A stretch of DNA of 45,432 nt from Geodermatophilaceae bacterium (GCA_013695685.1 JACCZY010000138.1:1-45432); one strand, 5' to 3'; positions 31,329 through 41,737 are shown, counted from the first letter of the stretch. The notes: generated by a model not told the origin, from the sequence alone. Numbers and translations: made by a program.

Positions 31329-31966
31329 CCCGCCGGGTGGAGGTCACGGCGGAGCGGCTCGAGGGGTGGCTCGGACGCTTCGCCGGGCGACACGGCGAGT
31401 TGACATGGGACTCCCGACCGGAAGGCGTCAAGGTCCGGGCGGTGGACGGGGCGACGGCGGTGTGCACCGTTGCGTTCCCGCCGCTCGATGTCGATCCCGC
31501 GGCGCCGTACGGCGGGATGGTCGAGCACGTCCTGCGGGAGCGGCGGGTGGGCGTGCTGCTCGTCCGCAAAGGTGGCTACGCGGCGGGGGTGTTCCTCGGA
31601 TCGGAGCTGGTCGCCTCGAAGGTCGGTTCCCGCCTGGTGCAGGGCAGGTCGGCGGCCGGCGGTTCCTCCCAGCAGCGCTTCGCCCGGCGCCGGGAGAACC
31701 AGGCCAAGCAGGCCTACGCATCCGCAGCGGATACTGCCACCCGCGTGCTGTTACCGGAGGTAGCGCGGCTGGATGCGGTCGTGCTCGGCGGCGACCGTCG
31801 CGCGCTGGATGCGACGTTGGGCGATGCCCGGCTGACGGTGCTGCAGCCGCTCCTGGTCGATCGGGTCCTGACTGTCGTCGAGCCCCGGCTACGGGTGCTC
31901 CAGGCCACGCCCGCACAGTTCCGGGCGGTGCACATCGAGATCACCGATCCGCCCGGGATTTCATGA
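31325..31966 (+). CDS. acVLRF1-type Vms1-like peptidyl-tRNA hydrolase / release factor
   Basis: A 213-residue protein matching the actinobacterial Vms1-like release factors (acVLRF1), which resemble eRF1 and the Vms1/ANKZF1 factors that cut nascent chains from tRNA on stalled 50S subunits. The catalytic loop region reads VGSRLVQGRSAAGGSSQQRF then ARRRENQ, with the Gly-Ser-Gln-Gln core expected to replace the GGQ motif. The preceding beta domain (LLVRKGGYAAGVFLGSELVA) and the helix DTATRVLLPEVARLDAVVL are also typical. The GTG start overlaps the methyltransferase stop (GTGA), so the two proteins are made together. Confidence 0.88.
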   Translation: MTRRVEVTAERLEGWLGRFAGRHGELTWDSRPEGVKVRAVDGATAVCTVAFPPLDVDPAAPYGGMVEHVLRERRVGVLLVRKGGYAAGVFLGSELVASKVGSRLVQGRSAAGGSSQQRFARRRENQAKQAYASAADTATRVLLPEVARLDAVVLGGDRRALDATLGDARLTVLQPLLVDRVLTVVEPRLRVLQATPAQFRAVHIEITDPPGIS

Positions 31967-31997
31967 CCCCGCGCCCGTTGGTCGGCAGACTGACCGC

Positions 31998-32960
31998 ATG
32001 ACGGTGGAGCTGTTCGGCCAGGAGATCCAGTTGCTGTTCTTGTCGGAGGAGAACGGCATCAAGCTGCTGCTGACGGTCGGGCTCGTGCTCGTCCTAGTGG
32101 TCCTACGGTGGGTCGCCCGCGGGCTGTCGCGCCTCCTGCAGCGCGGGCTCGGAGGCGAACGGGCCCGGTTCTGGACCCGTCAGGTGCTCAACCTGGGCTT
32201 CGCTTTGCTGCTGTTGCTGGGCGTGCTGTCGGTCTGGTTCGACGATCCGGCCCGGCTGGCGACCGGGCTCGGGCTGGTCGCCGCAGGCTTGGCTTTCGCC
32301 CTGCAGAAGGTCATCACGGCTGTCGCCGGTTATGTCGTGATTCTGCGCGGGGAGACGTTCAACGTCGGCGACCGGATCACGATGAGCGGCGTGCGCGGTG
32401 ACGTCATCGCGCTCGGGTTCATCAAGACGACCATCATGGAGATGGGTCAGCCACCGTCGGTGCAGGGGGCCGACCCGGCGCAGTGGGTGCAGAGCCGCCA
32501 GTACACCGGGCGGGTCGTCACCGTCACCAACGACAAGGTGTTCGACCAGGCGGTCTACAACTACACCCGCGACTTCCCGTACCTGTGGGAAGAGTTGACC
32601 CTGCCGATCGCCTACCGGGACGACCGGCACGCCGCGGAGCAGATCCTGCTTGCTGCAGCGCGCCGCCACACGGCCTCGGGCGAGCGGCCCACGGAGGCGC
32701 TCGAGACGATGAAGCGCCAGTACTTCGTGCGCGGCGCGGAGTTGGAGCCGAAAGTTTACTTGCGGCTCACCGACAACTGGCTGGAACTCACAGTTCGCTT
32801 CCTCACTGACCTGTACGGCGTACGCGATGTCAAGGACGAGATGTCCCGTGAGGTGCTCGGGAAACTCGACGACGCTGGGATCGGTCTGGCGGCGGCGACC
32901 TTCGAGGTCGTTGGCCTGCCGCCGTTACGGCTGGCCACCGACGGCGGAGCCGACGAGTGA
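31998..32960 (+). CDS. Mechanosensitive ion channel (MscS family)
   Basis: A 320-residue membrane channel that opens under membrane tension. It has three N-terminal helices (LLLTVGLVLVLVVLRWVARG, LGFALLLLLGVLSVWF, ATGLGLVAAGLAFALQ). The pore helix TM3 is followed by KVITAVAGYVVILRGETFNV and the beta domain GDRITMSGVRGDVIALGFIK, the MscS signature. The segment QPPSVQGADPAQWVQSRQYT is an insertion in the beta domain seen in a subset of the family. The ATG at 31998 lies 31 bp after the release-factor gene. The last 36 bp overlap the opposing DUF2254 gene, tail to tail. Confidence 0.93.
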   Translation: MTVELFGQEIQLLFLSEENGIKLLLTVGLVLVLVVLRWVARGLSRLLQRGLGGERARFWTRQVLNLGFALLLLLGVLSVWFDDPARLATGLGLVAAGLAFALQKVITAVAGYVVILRGETFNVGDRITMSGVRGDVIALGFIKTTIMEMGQPPSVQGADPAQWVQSRQYTGRVVTVTNDKVFDQAVYNYTRDFPYLWEELTLPIAYRDDRHAAEQILLAAARRHTASGERPTEALETMKRQYFVRGAELEPKVYLRLTDNWLELTVRFLTDLYGVRDVKDEMSREVLGKLDDAGIGLAAATFEVVGLPPLRLATDGGADE

Positions 32961-34271
32961 GCGGCGGACCCGGTCGGCGTGCCCGCCGAGCTCCTCCGCG
33001 TCACAGCCCTGAGGGGAACTCAGCGCGAAGGCCTCGACCAGCCTCCGGACCTGGGTGTCCATCCGCTTGCACACCGCCGGCTGCCCGCTGGCGGCACTGA
33101 CCTGCTGCACCAGCTCGAGGGTGCGGTGCAGCACGGAGGGGTGTTCGATCGCGTAGAGGCGCATGGCGTCGAGCAGGTGGTCCAGCAGATCGGTCAGCAC
33201 GACCCCGGGTGCCACCACCCGCAGCTGTCCCTGCCCGTCGTAGCGGTACGGGGAGGGCGGGCGGCGACCCGCGAGCAGCACCAACCCCGCCGACAGGTCG
33301 TCCAGGGCGTTGAGGGCGGTGTACGGGTCGTTGGTGCTGGGGGACAGCGCCCGTACGGCCATCTCCTCCAGCAGCAGGACGGAGAACTCCACGTCCTCGT
33401 GCGGCGTGCGGGCCTGGCCGATCCGGACGGCCTCGCCGATCTCTTCGAGCAGGTCGTCGTCCAGCCGGCTTCCAGGCCACACGACGGCCAGCGTGGTGCC
33501 CTCGATGGTGTGGTGACCGGGTCGGACTCGCAGCGAGACAACCAGGTCGTGCTTGCCGGCCAACGTGAGCAGGTCCTCATGGTTGACGCCCTGCACGTAC
33601 CCGGTCTGCTGCGACGCCACCGGCGCACCGTCGACCTCGAGTCTGCTCGGGGTGTCCTGCGCGCCTCGTGCGTCCTCGACGTCCTGGGAGTCCCGGCCGA
33701 TCTGCTCCGGGTACAGCCGGTCGACCGTAGTGAGCAGATCGGTGCGGACCTGCCGGGCCAGCGTCCAGATCTGCACCGAGTCGCTGATGTGGTGGATGAA
33801 GTAGACCAGGACCCCGATGGCCAGCACTGCCAGCAGCACCGCCACGTTGACCGCCAGGTGCGGAACGAATGCGTCCTCGCCGCCCTCGTCCAAGACCCGG
33901 ACCGAGCGCAGCACCAGCAGGCTGTACAGGAAGGTCGCGACGAAGATCCCGAGCACGAACTGGTTGCCGCGGTCGGCCATGAAGTTGCGGACCAGCCGAG
34001 GCCCGTACGTCGAAGACGACAGCGCCAGCACGGCGATCGTGATCGAGAACGTGGTGGAGGCGACCGTGAGCATCGACCCGGCGATGGCGCCCAGCAGGTC
34101 TCGGCTGCCAGACTCACCGACTCGGGTGATCAGGACGCCGAGCGGTCCCAGGTCGACGTCCTCAAGCCGCTGGTCGAGGAAGATCAGCGACTCGGCCAGG
34201 ACAAGGGCCAGCGCGCACAGCATGGCCGGCAGAAACCAGAAGCTCTGCCGCAGGCGGGTCCAGCGACTCAT
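32925..34271 (-). CDS. DUF2254 membrane protein
   Basis: A 448-residue protein of the DUF2254 family (predicted membrane protein, function unknown). Helices are visible near FWFLPAMLCALALVLAESLI, LLGAIAGSMLTVASTTFSIT (containing the family-typical S-T-T-F-S-I motif), FVLGIFVATFLYSLLVLRS and LAVNVAVLLAVLAIGVLVYF. A large cytosolic C-terminal domain follows, with THPY-like motif STNDPYTALNALDDLSAGL. The 3' end overlaps the convergent mscS gene by 36 bp, so the two final coding segments are read on both strands. Both genes being membrane-tension or envelope related is an inference only. Confidence 0.9.
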   Translation of the reverse strand: MSRWTRLRQSFWFLPAMLCALALVLAESLIFLDQRLEDVDLGPLGVLITRVGESGSRDLLGAIAGSMLTVASTTFSITIAVLALSSSTYGPRLVRNFMADRGNQFVLGIFVATFLYSLLVLRSVRVLDEGGEDAFVPHLAVNVAVLLAVLAIGVLVYFIHHISDSVQIWTLARQVRTDLLTTVDRLYPEQIGRDSQDVEDARGAQDTPSRLEVDGAPVASQQTGYVQGVNHEDLLTLAGKHDLVVSLRVRPGHHTIEGTTLAVVWPGSRLDDDLLEEIGEAVRIGQARTPHEDVEFSVLLLEEMAVRALSPSTNDPYTALNALDDLSAGLVLLAGRRPPSPYRYDGQGQLRVVAPGVVLTDLLDHLLDAMRLYAIEHPSVLHRTLELVQQVSAASGQPAVCKRMDTQVRRLVEAFALSSPQGCDAEELGGHADRVRRSLVGSAVGGQP

Positions 34272-34336
34272 TGCCGATCACTGCGCTCGTGCACGTAAAC
34301 CTCCTGGCGTACCTGTCGGTCGAACCCGCACAGCCG

Positions 34337-35596
34337 CTAATCCTGTCGCATCTCGGGTTCGCCGGCGGGCAGCCCGCCGGACGTGCCGTCGAGATCGCCC
34401 TCTAGCGTGGCGCTCTCACGACTCGGTCGCCGTTCCCGCGCGCGCTGGCGGGCGAAGTAGTGTGCGATCGGGACGTCGGTCGAGGAGTGGGCGAGGATCG
34501 ACAGCACTACCGCGAGCGCGACGAGATGGAACATCTCGTCGGCCCGGGCTGCGTTGCTGTCCAGCACGATCAGCCCGTAGACCACCGAGGCGAACCCCTT
34601 CGGTCCGAACCACGCCACCGCAGCCTGCTGCTGCCAGGGCAGTCCGCTGCCCAGGAACGACAGGGTGATCGCGACCGGCCGGGCCACGACCAGCGCCAGG
34701 AGCGCGAACACGTAGCCCAGCACCGGAATCTCGCCCAGGAACGCGGGGGAGATCAACGCCCCGAAGACGAGGATCGCCACCAGTTTAAGCAACTCGGTGA
34801 TCAGCTCACCCAACTCGTGGAACGAATCGCGCAACTCGGGGGCCACCGTCGCGAGGGTGATCCCGGCGGCGAACGCGGCCAGGAACAGGTTGGCGTGAGT
34901 CAGTTCCGCTAGCGACAGCACGATCAACCCGACCGCGACCAAGGTCAGCGACTCGTACTTCGAGGTAGTCGCACTGAATCTGCTGCGCAGCAATACCACG
35001 GCGATCAGGGGTATCACTATCCCGATCACCACGCCCAGCCCGAGTTCGCCGGCGAGGGCGGCGTACTCGACGTCCGGACCGCCGACGACGGCCAGCAGCA
35101 CCAGTACGACGGGAAGCGCCAAGCCGTCGTTGAGCCCGGACTCCACGTTGAGCAGATGCCGCAGCCGGCCCGGCACCTCCTCCCGGCCCACGATCGCGGC
35201 GGCGAACACCGGATCGGTGGGGGCGAGGACGGCGGCGACGAGCAGCGCCTCCGGCAACGGCAGCCCGGCCACCGCGACCGCCAACCCGGCGGTGATGAGG
35301 AACGTCAGCGGCATCCCGAGCAGCAACGCCCGACCCGGCAGCCGCCACGCGGCGGCCAAGTCGTGCAACCCCACCCGTTGCCCATCGGTGAAGAGCACCG
35401 AGAACAGCGCGAGTTCGGCGAGCACCGTGACCAGGTCACTCTCGGCCCGCAGGCTGACCACGCCGAGCATCCCGTCGCCGAGCAGGAACCCGGCCAGCAG
35501 GAAGAGCACCGCGGTTGACAGCACGCTTCGATGCGCCAGCCCGGAGATCAACACCCCGACCAGCAGGATGACCGAGAACGCGAGAAGCAGTATCAC
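34337..35596 (-). CDS. CPA1-type sodium(potassium)/proton antiporter
   Basis: A 419-residue antiporter with about 12 helices. LLVAAVLAPTDPVFAAAIV and NVESGLNDGLALPVVL carry the conserved TDP and N-D motifs of the CPA1 family (NhaP-like); the aspartate of N-D takes part in cation binding. It would exchange cytosolic Na+ or K+ for protons. The frame is open further upstream, but GTG 35596 (VILLLAFSVILLVGVLISG) begins at the first helix and follows a -10 hexamer at leaderless spacing. The C-terminus is short, without the TrkA-type regulatory domain found on some relatives. 65 bp separate it from the DUF2254 gene. Confidence 0.9.
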   Translation of the reverse strand: MILLLAFSVILLVGVLISGLAHRSVLSTAVLFLLAGFLLGDGMLGVVSLRAESDLVTVLAELALFSVLFTDGQRVGLHDLAAAWRLPGRALLLGMPLTFLITAGLAVAVAGLPLPEALLVAAVLAPTDPVFAAAIVGREEVPGRLRHLLNVESGLNDGLALPVVLVLLAVVGGPDVEYAALAGELGLGVVIGIVIPLIAVVLLRSRFSATTSKYESLTLVAVGLIVLSLAELTHANLFLAAFAAGITLATVAPELRDSFHELGELITELLKLVAILVFGALISPAFLGEIPVLGYVFALLALVVARPVAITLSFLGSGLPWQQQAAVAWFGPKGFASVVYGLIVLDSNAARADEMFHLVALAVVLSILAHSSTDVPIAHYFARQRARERRPSRESATLEGDLDGTSGGLPAGEPEMRQD

Positions 35597-35602
35597 GCGG
35601 TC

Positions 35603-35608
35603 AGTATT
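35603..35608 (-). promoter_or_regulatory. -10 element AATACT before the antiporter gene
   Basis: On the minus strand AATACT is followed by 6 nt and the GTG at 35596; TAATAC overlaps it by one step. No ribosome binding site is visible, so a leaderless transcript is likely. Confidence 0.45.
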
Positions 35609-35717
35609 ACGCCCCGCGCTGGACCAGCCTGGTCTGACGCCTCGAGCGGCGAGCCGCACTGCCCCCGGTCCGCCCTTGGCGCCCCTTGGCGTACTGCAGC
35701 GGCGCGATTTCAACCGG

Positions 35718-37589
35718 TCAGACCAGGCTGTGCAACCAGGCCTGATGCAGGTCGGCGAAGGCGCCCGAGCCGCCGATCAGGTCGGCGGGCGCCCCGTCCT
35801 CGACTATCTGCCCGTCGGACATCACCAGGACCCGGTCGGCGATCTCCACTGTGGACAGCCGGTGGGCGATGATCAGCGCGGTGCGGTCGGTCAGGATCGT
35901 CCGCAGTGCCCGCTGGACCAGCCGCTCGCTGGGCACGTCGAGTGAGGAGGTCGCCTCGTCCAGGATCAGGACAGCCGGGTCGGCGAGGAATGCCCGCGCG
36001 AAGGAGACCAGCTGCCGCTGGCCGGCCGACAGCCGCCCCCCGCGCTTGCGGACGTCGGTGTCGAATTCCTCCGGCAGGGCGCTGATGAATCCGTGCGCCC
36101 CGATGGCTCGGGCGGCGTCCTCGATCTCCGCGCGCGTCGCATCCGGCTTGCCAAGTGCGATGTTCTCCGCCACCGTGCCGGAGAACAGGAAGCTTTCCTG
36201 CGTCACCATCACGACAGCCCGGCGCAGATCGGCGTCGGTCAGGTCACGCACGTCCACCCCGTCGACGGTGACCGAACCCTCGTGCGGGTCGTAGAAGCGG
36301 GCCAACAGCCGGGCCAGCGTCGACTTGCCGGCGCCCGTAGCGCCCACCAGGGCGACGGTCTGCCCGGCCGGGATCGTCAGGTCCAGCCGCGGCAGCACTA
36401 CCGCGTCCTCGGCCCCGGAGCGGTACCCGAAGCGGACGGCATCGAAGTGCACCGTGCCCTGTGGCGAGTCCAGTCGCCGGGGTTGTGCCGGCGCCGGCAC
36501 CGTCGCCGTCTCCTCCAGTACGCCGGACAGCTTCTCCAGCGCCGCCGTTGCGGACTGGAAGGAGTTGTAAAGCACCGACAGGTCCTCCATCGGTGCGAAG
36601 AAGCGGCGCAGGTAGAGCAGGAACGCCACCAGTACGCCGACCTCGATCTCGCCGATGATGGTGCGATACCCGCCGTACAGAAGGACCGCGCCGATGGTGA
36701 GATTGCCGAGCAGCATGATGCCCGGTTCGAAGACGGCGATCAGCTGCCAGGCCCGCCGGTTGGCAGCCTTGTAGTCCTCCGCCACCTCCTCGAAGATCTC
36801 CTGGTTGCGTGGCTCGCGGCGGAACGCCTGCACCGCCCGGATGCCGCCGAGTGACTCCGCGAACTGCACGATCAGCAGCGCCACGGTCTCCCTGGTACGC
36901 CGGTAGCTCAGCGTCGAGTTCTTGCCGAACCAGCGGAACATCACCAGCAGCAGTGGGAAGCTGAGCAGCACGACCAGGGCGAGCGGCGCGTCCAGCACCA
37001 GCAGGATCACGCCGATCGACACGATCGACAGCACCGCCATCACGAGTTCGTCCAAGCTCTCGTCCAGCAGCTCGCCGATGGTCTCGACGTCGCTGGTCAG
37101 CCGGGAGATGACCCTCCCGGACGTGTACTTCTCGTGGAAGGACAGCGACAGTTCCTGCAGGTGGTTGAACACCCGGCGGCGCAGCTGGAAGAGCATCGCC
37201 TGCCCTACGTAGCCGCTGCGGGTGAAGAAGAACCAGCGCAGCAGGCCCTGCGCCACGGCCGAGAGCATGAACAGGGCGAAGACGATGATCAGCGTGCTCG
37301 AGCCGTCACCGGCGAGGATCTGCGGGATGCCGTCGTCGATCCCGACCGAGATCAGGTAGGGACCGGCCATGCCGGCGGCGTTCTGCAGCAGCACTGCCCC
37401 CGCCACGGTCCAGAGAGCCTTTTTGTGCGGCCGGGCCAGTGATCCGAGCAGCCGCCGGCTCCGCTCGCGCAGGAAGACGCCGCCGGCCACGCTGATCTCG
37501 GCGGCGTCCTCGGAGGCGACGCCACGCCACTCCGACTCAGCGGCTTTCGGCTCCGGGCTCGGGTCTGGAGGCATGACAGCGGTCGTCAT
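35718..37589 (-). CDS. ABC exporter half-transporter, catalytic-site subunit
   Basis: A 623-residue exporter with six membrane helices in the first ~340 residues and a C-terminal ATPase domain. Walker A is GATGAGKST, the Walker B region ends VLILDEATSSLD with the catalytic glutamate present, the H-loop is AHRLSTV, but the signature reads LSAGQ instead of LSGGQ. The ATG overlaps the stop of the upstream exporter gene by 4 bp (ATGA). Substrate unknown; drugs, lipids or peptides are the usual candidates. The pairing with the asymmetric partner points to a heterodimer like BmrCD or TM287/288. Confidence 0.95.
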   Translation of the reverse strand: MTTAVMPPDPSPEPKAAESEWRGVASEDAAEISVAGGVFLRERSRRLLGSLARPHKKALWTVAGAVLLQNAAGMAGPYLISVGIDDGIPQILAGDGSSTLIIVFALFMLSAVAQGLLRWFFFTRSGYVGQAMLFQLRRRVFNHLQELSLSFHEKYTSGRVISRLTSDVETIGELLDESLDELVMAVLSIVSIGVILLVLDAPLALVVLLSFPLLLVMFRWFGKNSTLSYRRTRETVALLIVQFAESLGGIRAVQAFRREPRNQEIFEEVAEDYKAANRRAWQLIAVFEPGIMLLGNLTIGAVLLYGGYRTIIGEIEVGVLVAFLLYLRRFFAPMEDLSVLYNSFQSATAALEKLSGVLEETATVPAPAQPRRLDSPQGTVHFDAVRFGYRSGAEDAVVLPRLDLTIPAGQTVALVGATGAGKSTLARLLARFYDPHEGSVTVDGVDVRDLTDADLRRAVVMVTQESFLFSGTVAENIALGKPDATRAEIEDAARAIGAHGFISALPEEFDTDVRKRGGRLSAGQRQLVSFARAFLADPAVLILDEATSSLDVPSERLVQRALRTILTDRTALIIAHRLSTVEIADRVLVMSDGQIVEDGAPADLIGGSGAFADLHQAWLHSLV

Positions 37590-39427
37590 CGCGACGCCCC
37601 CACCTGAACCTCGGAGTCGAGGTCCTCGTCGAGATCTGCGTCGGCGGCATTGTCCGCCGCCTCCGCGTCGGGGAGTGCGTCGGCGGACAGAATCTGCCGG
37701 TACGCCGGAACCCCGTCCAGCAACTCGGTGTGCGTGCCGACCGCGATGATCCGGCCGTTCTCCAGCAGCGCTACCCGGTCGGCGAGCAGCACGGTCGAGG
37801 GCCGGTGGGCGACCACCAGCGCAGTGGTTGTTGCCAGCACCCGGCGCAGCGCCTCCTCCACCAGGCCCTCGGTGTAGACGTCCAACGCCGACAGCGGGTC
37901 GTCGAGCACCAGCACACGGGGCCGGCCGAGGACGGCGCGGGCCAGCGCGAGCCGCTGCCGTTGGCCGCCCGACAGCGACAGCCCCTGCTCACCGATCCGG
38001 GTGGCCAGTCCCCACGGCAGCTCATGGACGAAGCCGGCCTGGGAGATGTCGATGGCCTCGGCGATCTCCGCGTCGGTGGCGTCGATCCGGCCCAGCGCCA
38101 GGTTCTCCCGCACGCTCGCGGAGAACAGCGTCGGGTCCTCGAACGCGGTGGCTACCACGCGGCGCAGGCTGCTCAACGTGACGTCGCGGATGTCAGTCCC
38201 GTCGAGGGTGATGCGCCCCGCCGTGACGTCGTACAGGCGGGGGACGAGTGCGGTCAGCGCGGTCTTGCCGCTGCCGGTGGCACCGACGAGCGCGACGGTC
38301 TCACCCGGCTCGATCGTCAGGTCTACATCGCGCAGGACGTCCTCAACGCTGCCGGGGAAGCGGAAGCTCACCGCCTCGAACCGCAACCGCCCCTGCACAT
38401 CACCCAGATCGACCGACCCAGGCAGATCCTGGACGGCCGGCTCGGTGTCGAAGACGTCGTAGAGCCGGTCGGCGGCTGTGGCCGACTCCTGCCCGATCGC
38501 GAGGATCCAGCCCAGGGCCTCGATCGGCCACGCCAGCATGACCACCAGCGCGACGAACGCGACCAGGCTGCCGAGGCTCAGGTCGCCCGCGGCGACAGCC
38601 AGGGCGCCGAAGAGCAGGACGATGCCGAGCAGCACCTGGGGGACGATGTCCAGGATGCTCCAGAACTTCGCCAGGATCCGCACCTTGCCCAGCGACGCCC
38701 TCCGCAGCCGTCCCGCCTCGCGGAGGAACCGGCCGCCGATCTGCCGGCGGCGGCCCAACGCCTTGATGATGCGAATGCCGACGGCGGACTCCTCCACCAC
38801 CGTGGCGACGTCGCCCTCGAGGTCCTGGCACTGGCGGGAGGCCACGATGTACTCCCGCTCGAAGCGCACCGTAAGCACTATCACCGGGACGGCGCTGAGC
38901 GCGACCACCAGTCCGAGCGGCCAGTACAGCCGCAGCAGCAGCACCGTGACCACGACGAAGAGGGTGACGTTGACGATCAGGAAGATGATCCCGAAGCCCA
39001 GGAAGCGTCGGATCGTGGTCAGGTCACTCGTGGCCCGGGTCACGAGCTGACCGGTCTGGGCCCGGTCGTGGTAGGCGACGGGCAGCCGCTGCAGGTGGGC
39101 GTACAGGTCGTTGCGGATGTTCGTCTCCATGTCGAGCATGCAGAAGGACTGCACCCAGCGCCGGACGAACCCGAACGCCGCCTCGCCGATCCCCAGCGCG
39201 ATCGCGAGCGCACCCAGTGCCCACAGTCCTGCCGTTTCGCCGCGGGCCACCGGCCCGTCGATGACGGCCGCCGAGACCAGCGGTACGGCGAGTTCGGCGA
39301 GTACGGTGACCAGTGCCGCCACTCCCATGACGAGCATCTGACCCACATACGGCTTCAGATAGGTACGCAGCCGCCACAGGGACCGGAATCCCTGCCCCGA
39401 CTTCGGTGTGGGCTGCTCGACTGACAT
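37586..39427 (-). CDS. ABC exporter half-transporter, degenerate-site subunit
   Basis: A 613-residue exporter with a six-helix domain followed by an ATPase domain. Walker A GATGSGKTA and the signature LSLSGGQRQRLALARAV are canonical, but the residue after the Walker B aspartate is Asp (LVLDDPLSALD) instead of the catalytic Glu. Together with the LSAGQ signature of its partner, this yields one degenerate and one competent ATP site, the hallmark of heterodimeric exporters. The tail is acidic (AEAADNAADADLDEDLDSEV). TAGCCT lies 9 nt before the ATG at 39427 and may be the -10 element for the pair. A 564-codon open frame on the other strand is a shadow. Confidence 0.95.
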   Translation of the reverse strand: MSVEQPTPKSGQGFRSLWRLRTYLKPYVGQMLVMGVAALVTVLAELAVPLVSAAVIDGPVARGETAGLWALGALAIALGIGEAAFGFVRRWVQSFCMLDMETNIRNDLYAHLQRLPVAYHDRAQTGQLVTRATSDLTTIRRFLGFGIIFLIVNVTLFVVVTVLLLRLYWPLGLVVALSAVPVIVLTVRFEREYIVASRQCQDLEGDVATVVEESAVGIRIIKALGRRRQIGGRFLREAGRLRRASLGKVRILAKFWSILDIVPQVLLGIVLLFGALAVAAGDLSLGSLVAFVALVVMLAWPIEALGWILAIGQESATAADRLYDVFDTEPAVQDLPGSVDLGDVQGRLRFEAVSFRFPGSVEDVLRDVDLTIEPGETVALVGATGSGKTALTALVPRLYDVTAGRITLDGTDIRDVTLSSLRRVVATAFEDPTLFSASVRENLALGRIDATDAEIAEAIDISQAGFVHELPWGLATRIGEQGLSLSGGQRQRLALARAVLGRPRVLVLDDPLSALDVYTEGLVEEALRRVLATTTALVVAHRPSTVLLADRVALLENGRIIAVGTHTELLDGVPAYRQILSADALPDAEAADNAADADLDEDLDSEVQVGASR

Positions 39428-39553
39428 GGCTCAGGCAGGCTAGCCCGGCCGACCGACACGGCGACACCGAGTTTCGGCGGCGGTGAATTTCGAAGCTCGG
39501 CGAATCTGAGGCGGCTCTCGACGTCGGCGTGCCGCCGGCGCAGGACGGCTGAG

Positions 39554-40387
39554 CTACGTGCGCTTGCGGCGTACGCCGAAGACGATGTCCTCCCAGGACG
39601 GGATGCGGGCGCGGTGGTCGCGTTCGTCGTCGCTCACCGGCGGCGCGGGACCGGGATTGACGCTCGGTCGCTCCTCGACCGTGACCGAGCCGTTGTGCAC
39701 TGCCTCGTAGCCGGCGTCGTACGCCGGGGGTACGCCGACGGCCGCGAACGTGCGCTGTGCCGACTCGGCCGGGGGGGCGACGATCACCGACTGGCCGGAG
39801 CGGGGGCCTTCGGCGAACGCCGACGTCTCGGCATCGGCCGGGGTGACGGTGCGGGCGCTCACGTCGTACCACCAGCGGGTCACGCTCTGCCGGTTGCCCA
39901 CCGACCAGCTGATCAGGACCTCCCAGCTGCCATCTGGCAGCCGGCGGGCGTCCCACCCGGCCAGGCGGTGGTCGGAGTCCAGCAACGAGAGCTTCTCGAC
40001 CATGAACTCACCGAGTGCACCGGCCGGCGTCCCGTCGGCGAGCCGGACGCGGGCGTGGCGGGCCTGTTGCGCCAGCCGCTCCCGCTCCTGGAGCACGGGA
40101 TAGGCGTAGCGCAGGACTCTGTCCACCCGTACGCCGGCCACCGCAGCTACCTGCTCGGGGGTCTCACCGGCCCGGATCCGGGACTGGATGTCGCGGGGAC
40201 GCAGTGTGCTCTCCAGCTCGATCTCGATCTGGCCGAGCCGGCTCATGTCGCCACGGGCCCCGGCGCGCAGCCGGTCGTCCACCGGGACCAGGAAGCGCTC
40301 ACCGTTGTCGATGGCCTCCGGCACATCGGGGGCGAGCACCAGATGGGTACCCTCCTCATTGAGGGCGACGAAGCGCAACGGGCGCAT
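39554..40387 (-). CDS. sepH: Septation protein SepH
   Basis: A 277-residue SepH (DUF3071) protein, which in actinobacteria binds FtsZ and promotes its assembly at division sites. The N-terminal domain begins MRPLRFVALNEEGTHLVLA and contains a helix-turn-helix-like segment (TLRPRDIQSRIRAGETPEQ, AAVAGVRVDRVLRYAYPV). A middle part includes DGSWEVLISWSVGNRQSVTR. The short C-terminal motif RIPSWEDIVFGVRRKRT is conserved in the family. It is shorter than the Streptomyces protein (about 340) and similar to mycobacterial ones, because the disordered linker is short. The ATG at 40387 has GGAGG 7 nt upstream. The 138 bp before it hold a 6-bp-stem hairpin (40444-40460) that probably ends serC. Confidence 0.93.
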   Translation of the reverse strand: MRPLRFVALNEEGTHLVLAPDVPEAIDNGERFLVPVDDRLRAGARGDMSRLGQIEIELESTLRPRDIQSRIRAGETPEQVAAVAGVRVDRVLRYAYPVLQERERLAQQARHARVRLADGTPAGALGEFMVEKLSLLDSDHRLAGWDARRLPDGSWEVLISWSVGNRQSVTRWWYDVSARTVTPADAETSAFAEGPRSGQSVIVAPPAESAQRTFAAVGVPPAYDAGYEAVHNGSVTVEERPSVNPGPAPPVSDDERDHRARIPSWEDIVFGVRRKRT

Positions 40388-40525
40388 GTCGTTTCCTCCC
40401 AGCCTGCTCGCACCCGGCCTGCTCGACTGGCGTTCGTGACCGTGGCAGCCGGACGCTGCCGGCACGCCGACCCTACGACAGCCGCTGGCCGCAGCCGGCT
40501 TCGACGCGCCCGGGTCGGGGCGGAA

Positions 40526-41718
<1,193 letters not shown>

Positions 41719-41737
41719 CACTCGCCGAGGTTTGGGC

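Noticed and set aside
32979-34298. Plus-strand open frame of 439 codons opposite the DUF2254 gene
   Set aside because: The Gln/Asp/Arg/His-rich composition marks it as an antisense shadow of a membrane-protein gene.
37730-39424. Long plus-strand open frame (564 codons) opposite the ABC exporter gene
   Set aside because: It lies entirely antisense to a gene with intact ABC motifs, is rich in Arg/Gln/Asp/His as expected for antisense reading of GC-rich codons, and has no recognisable domain.
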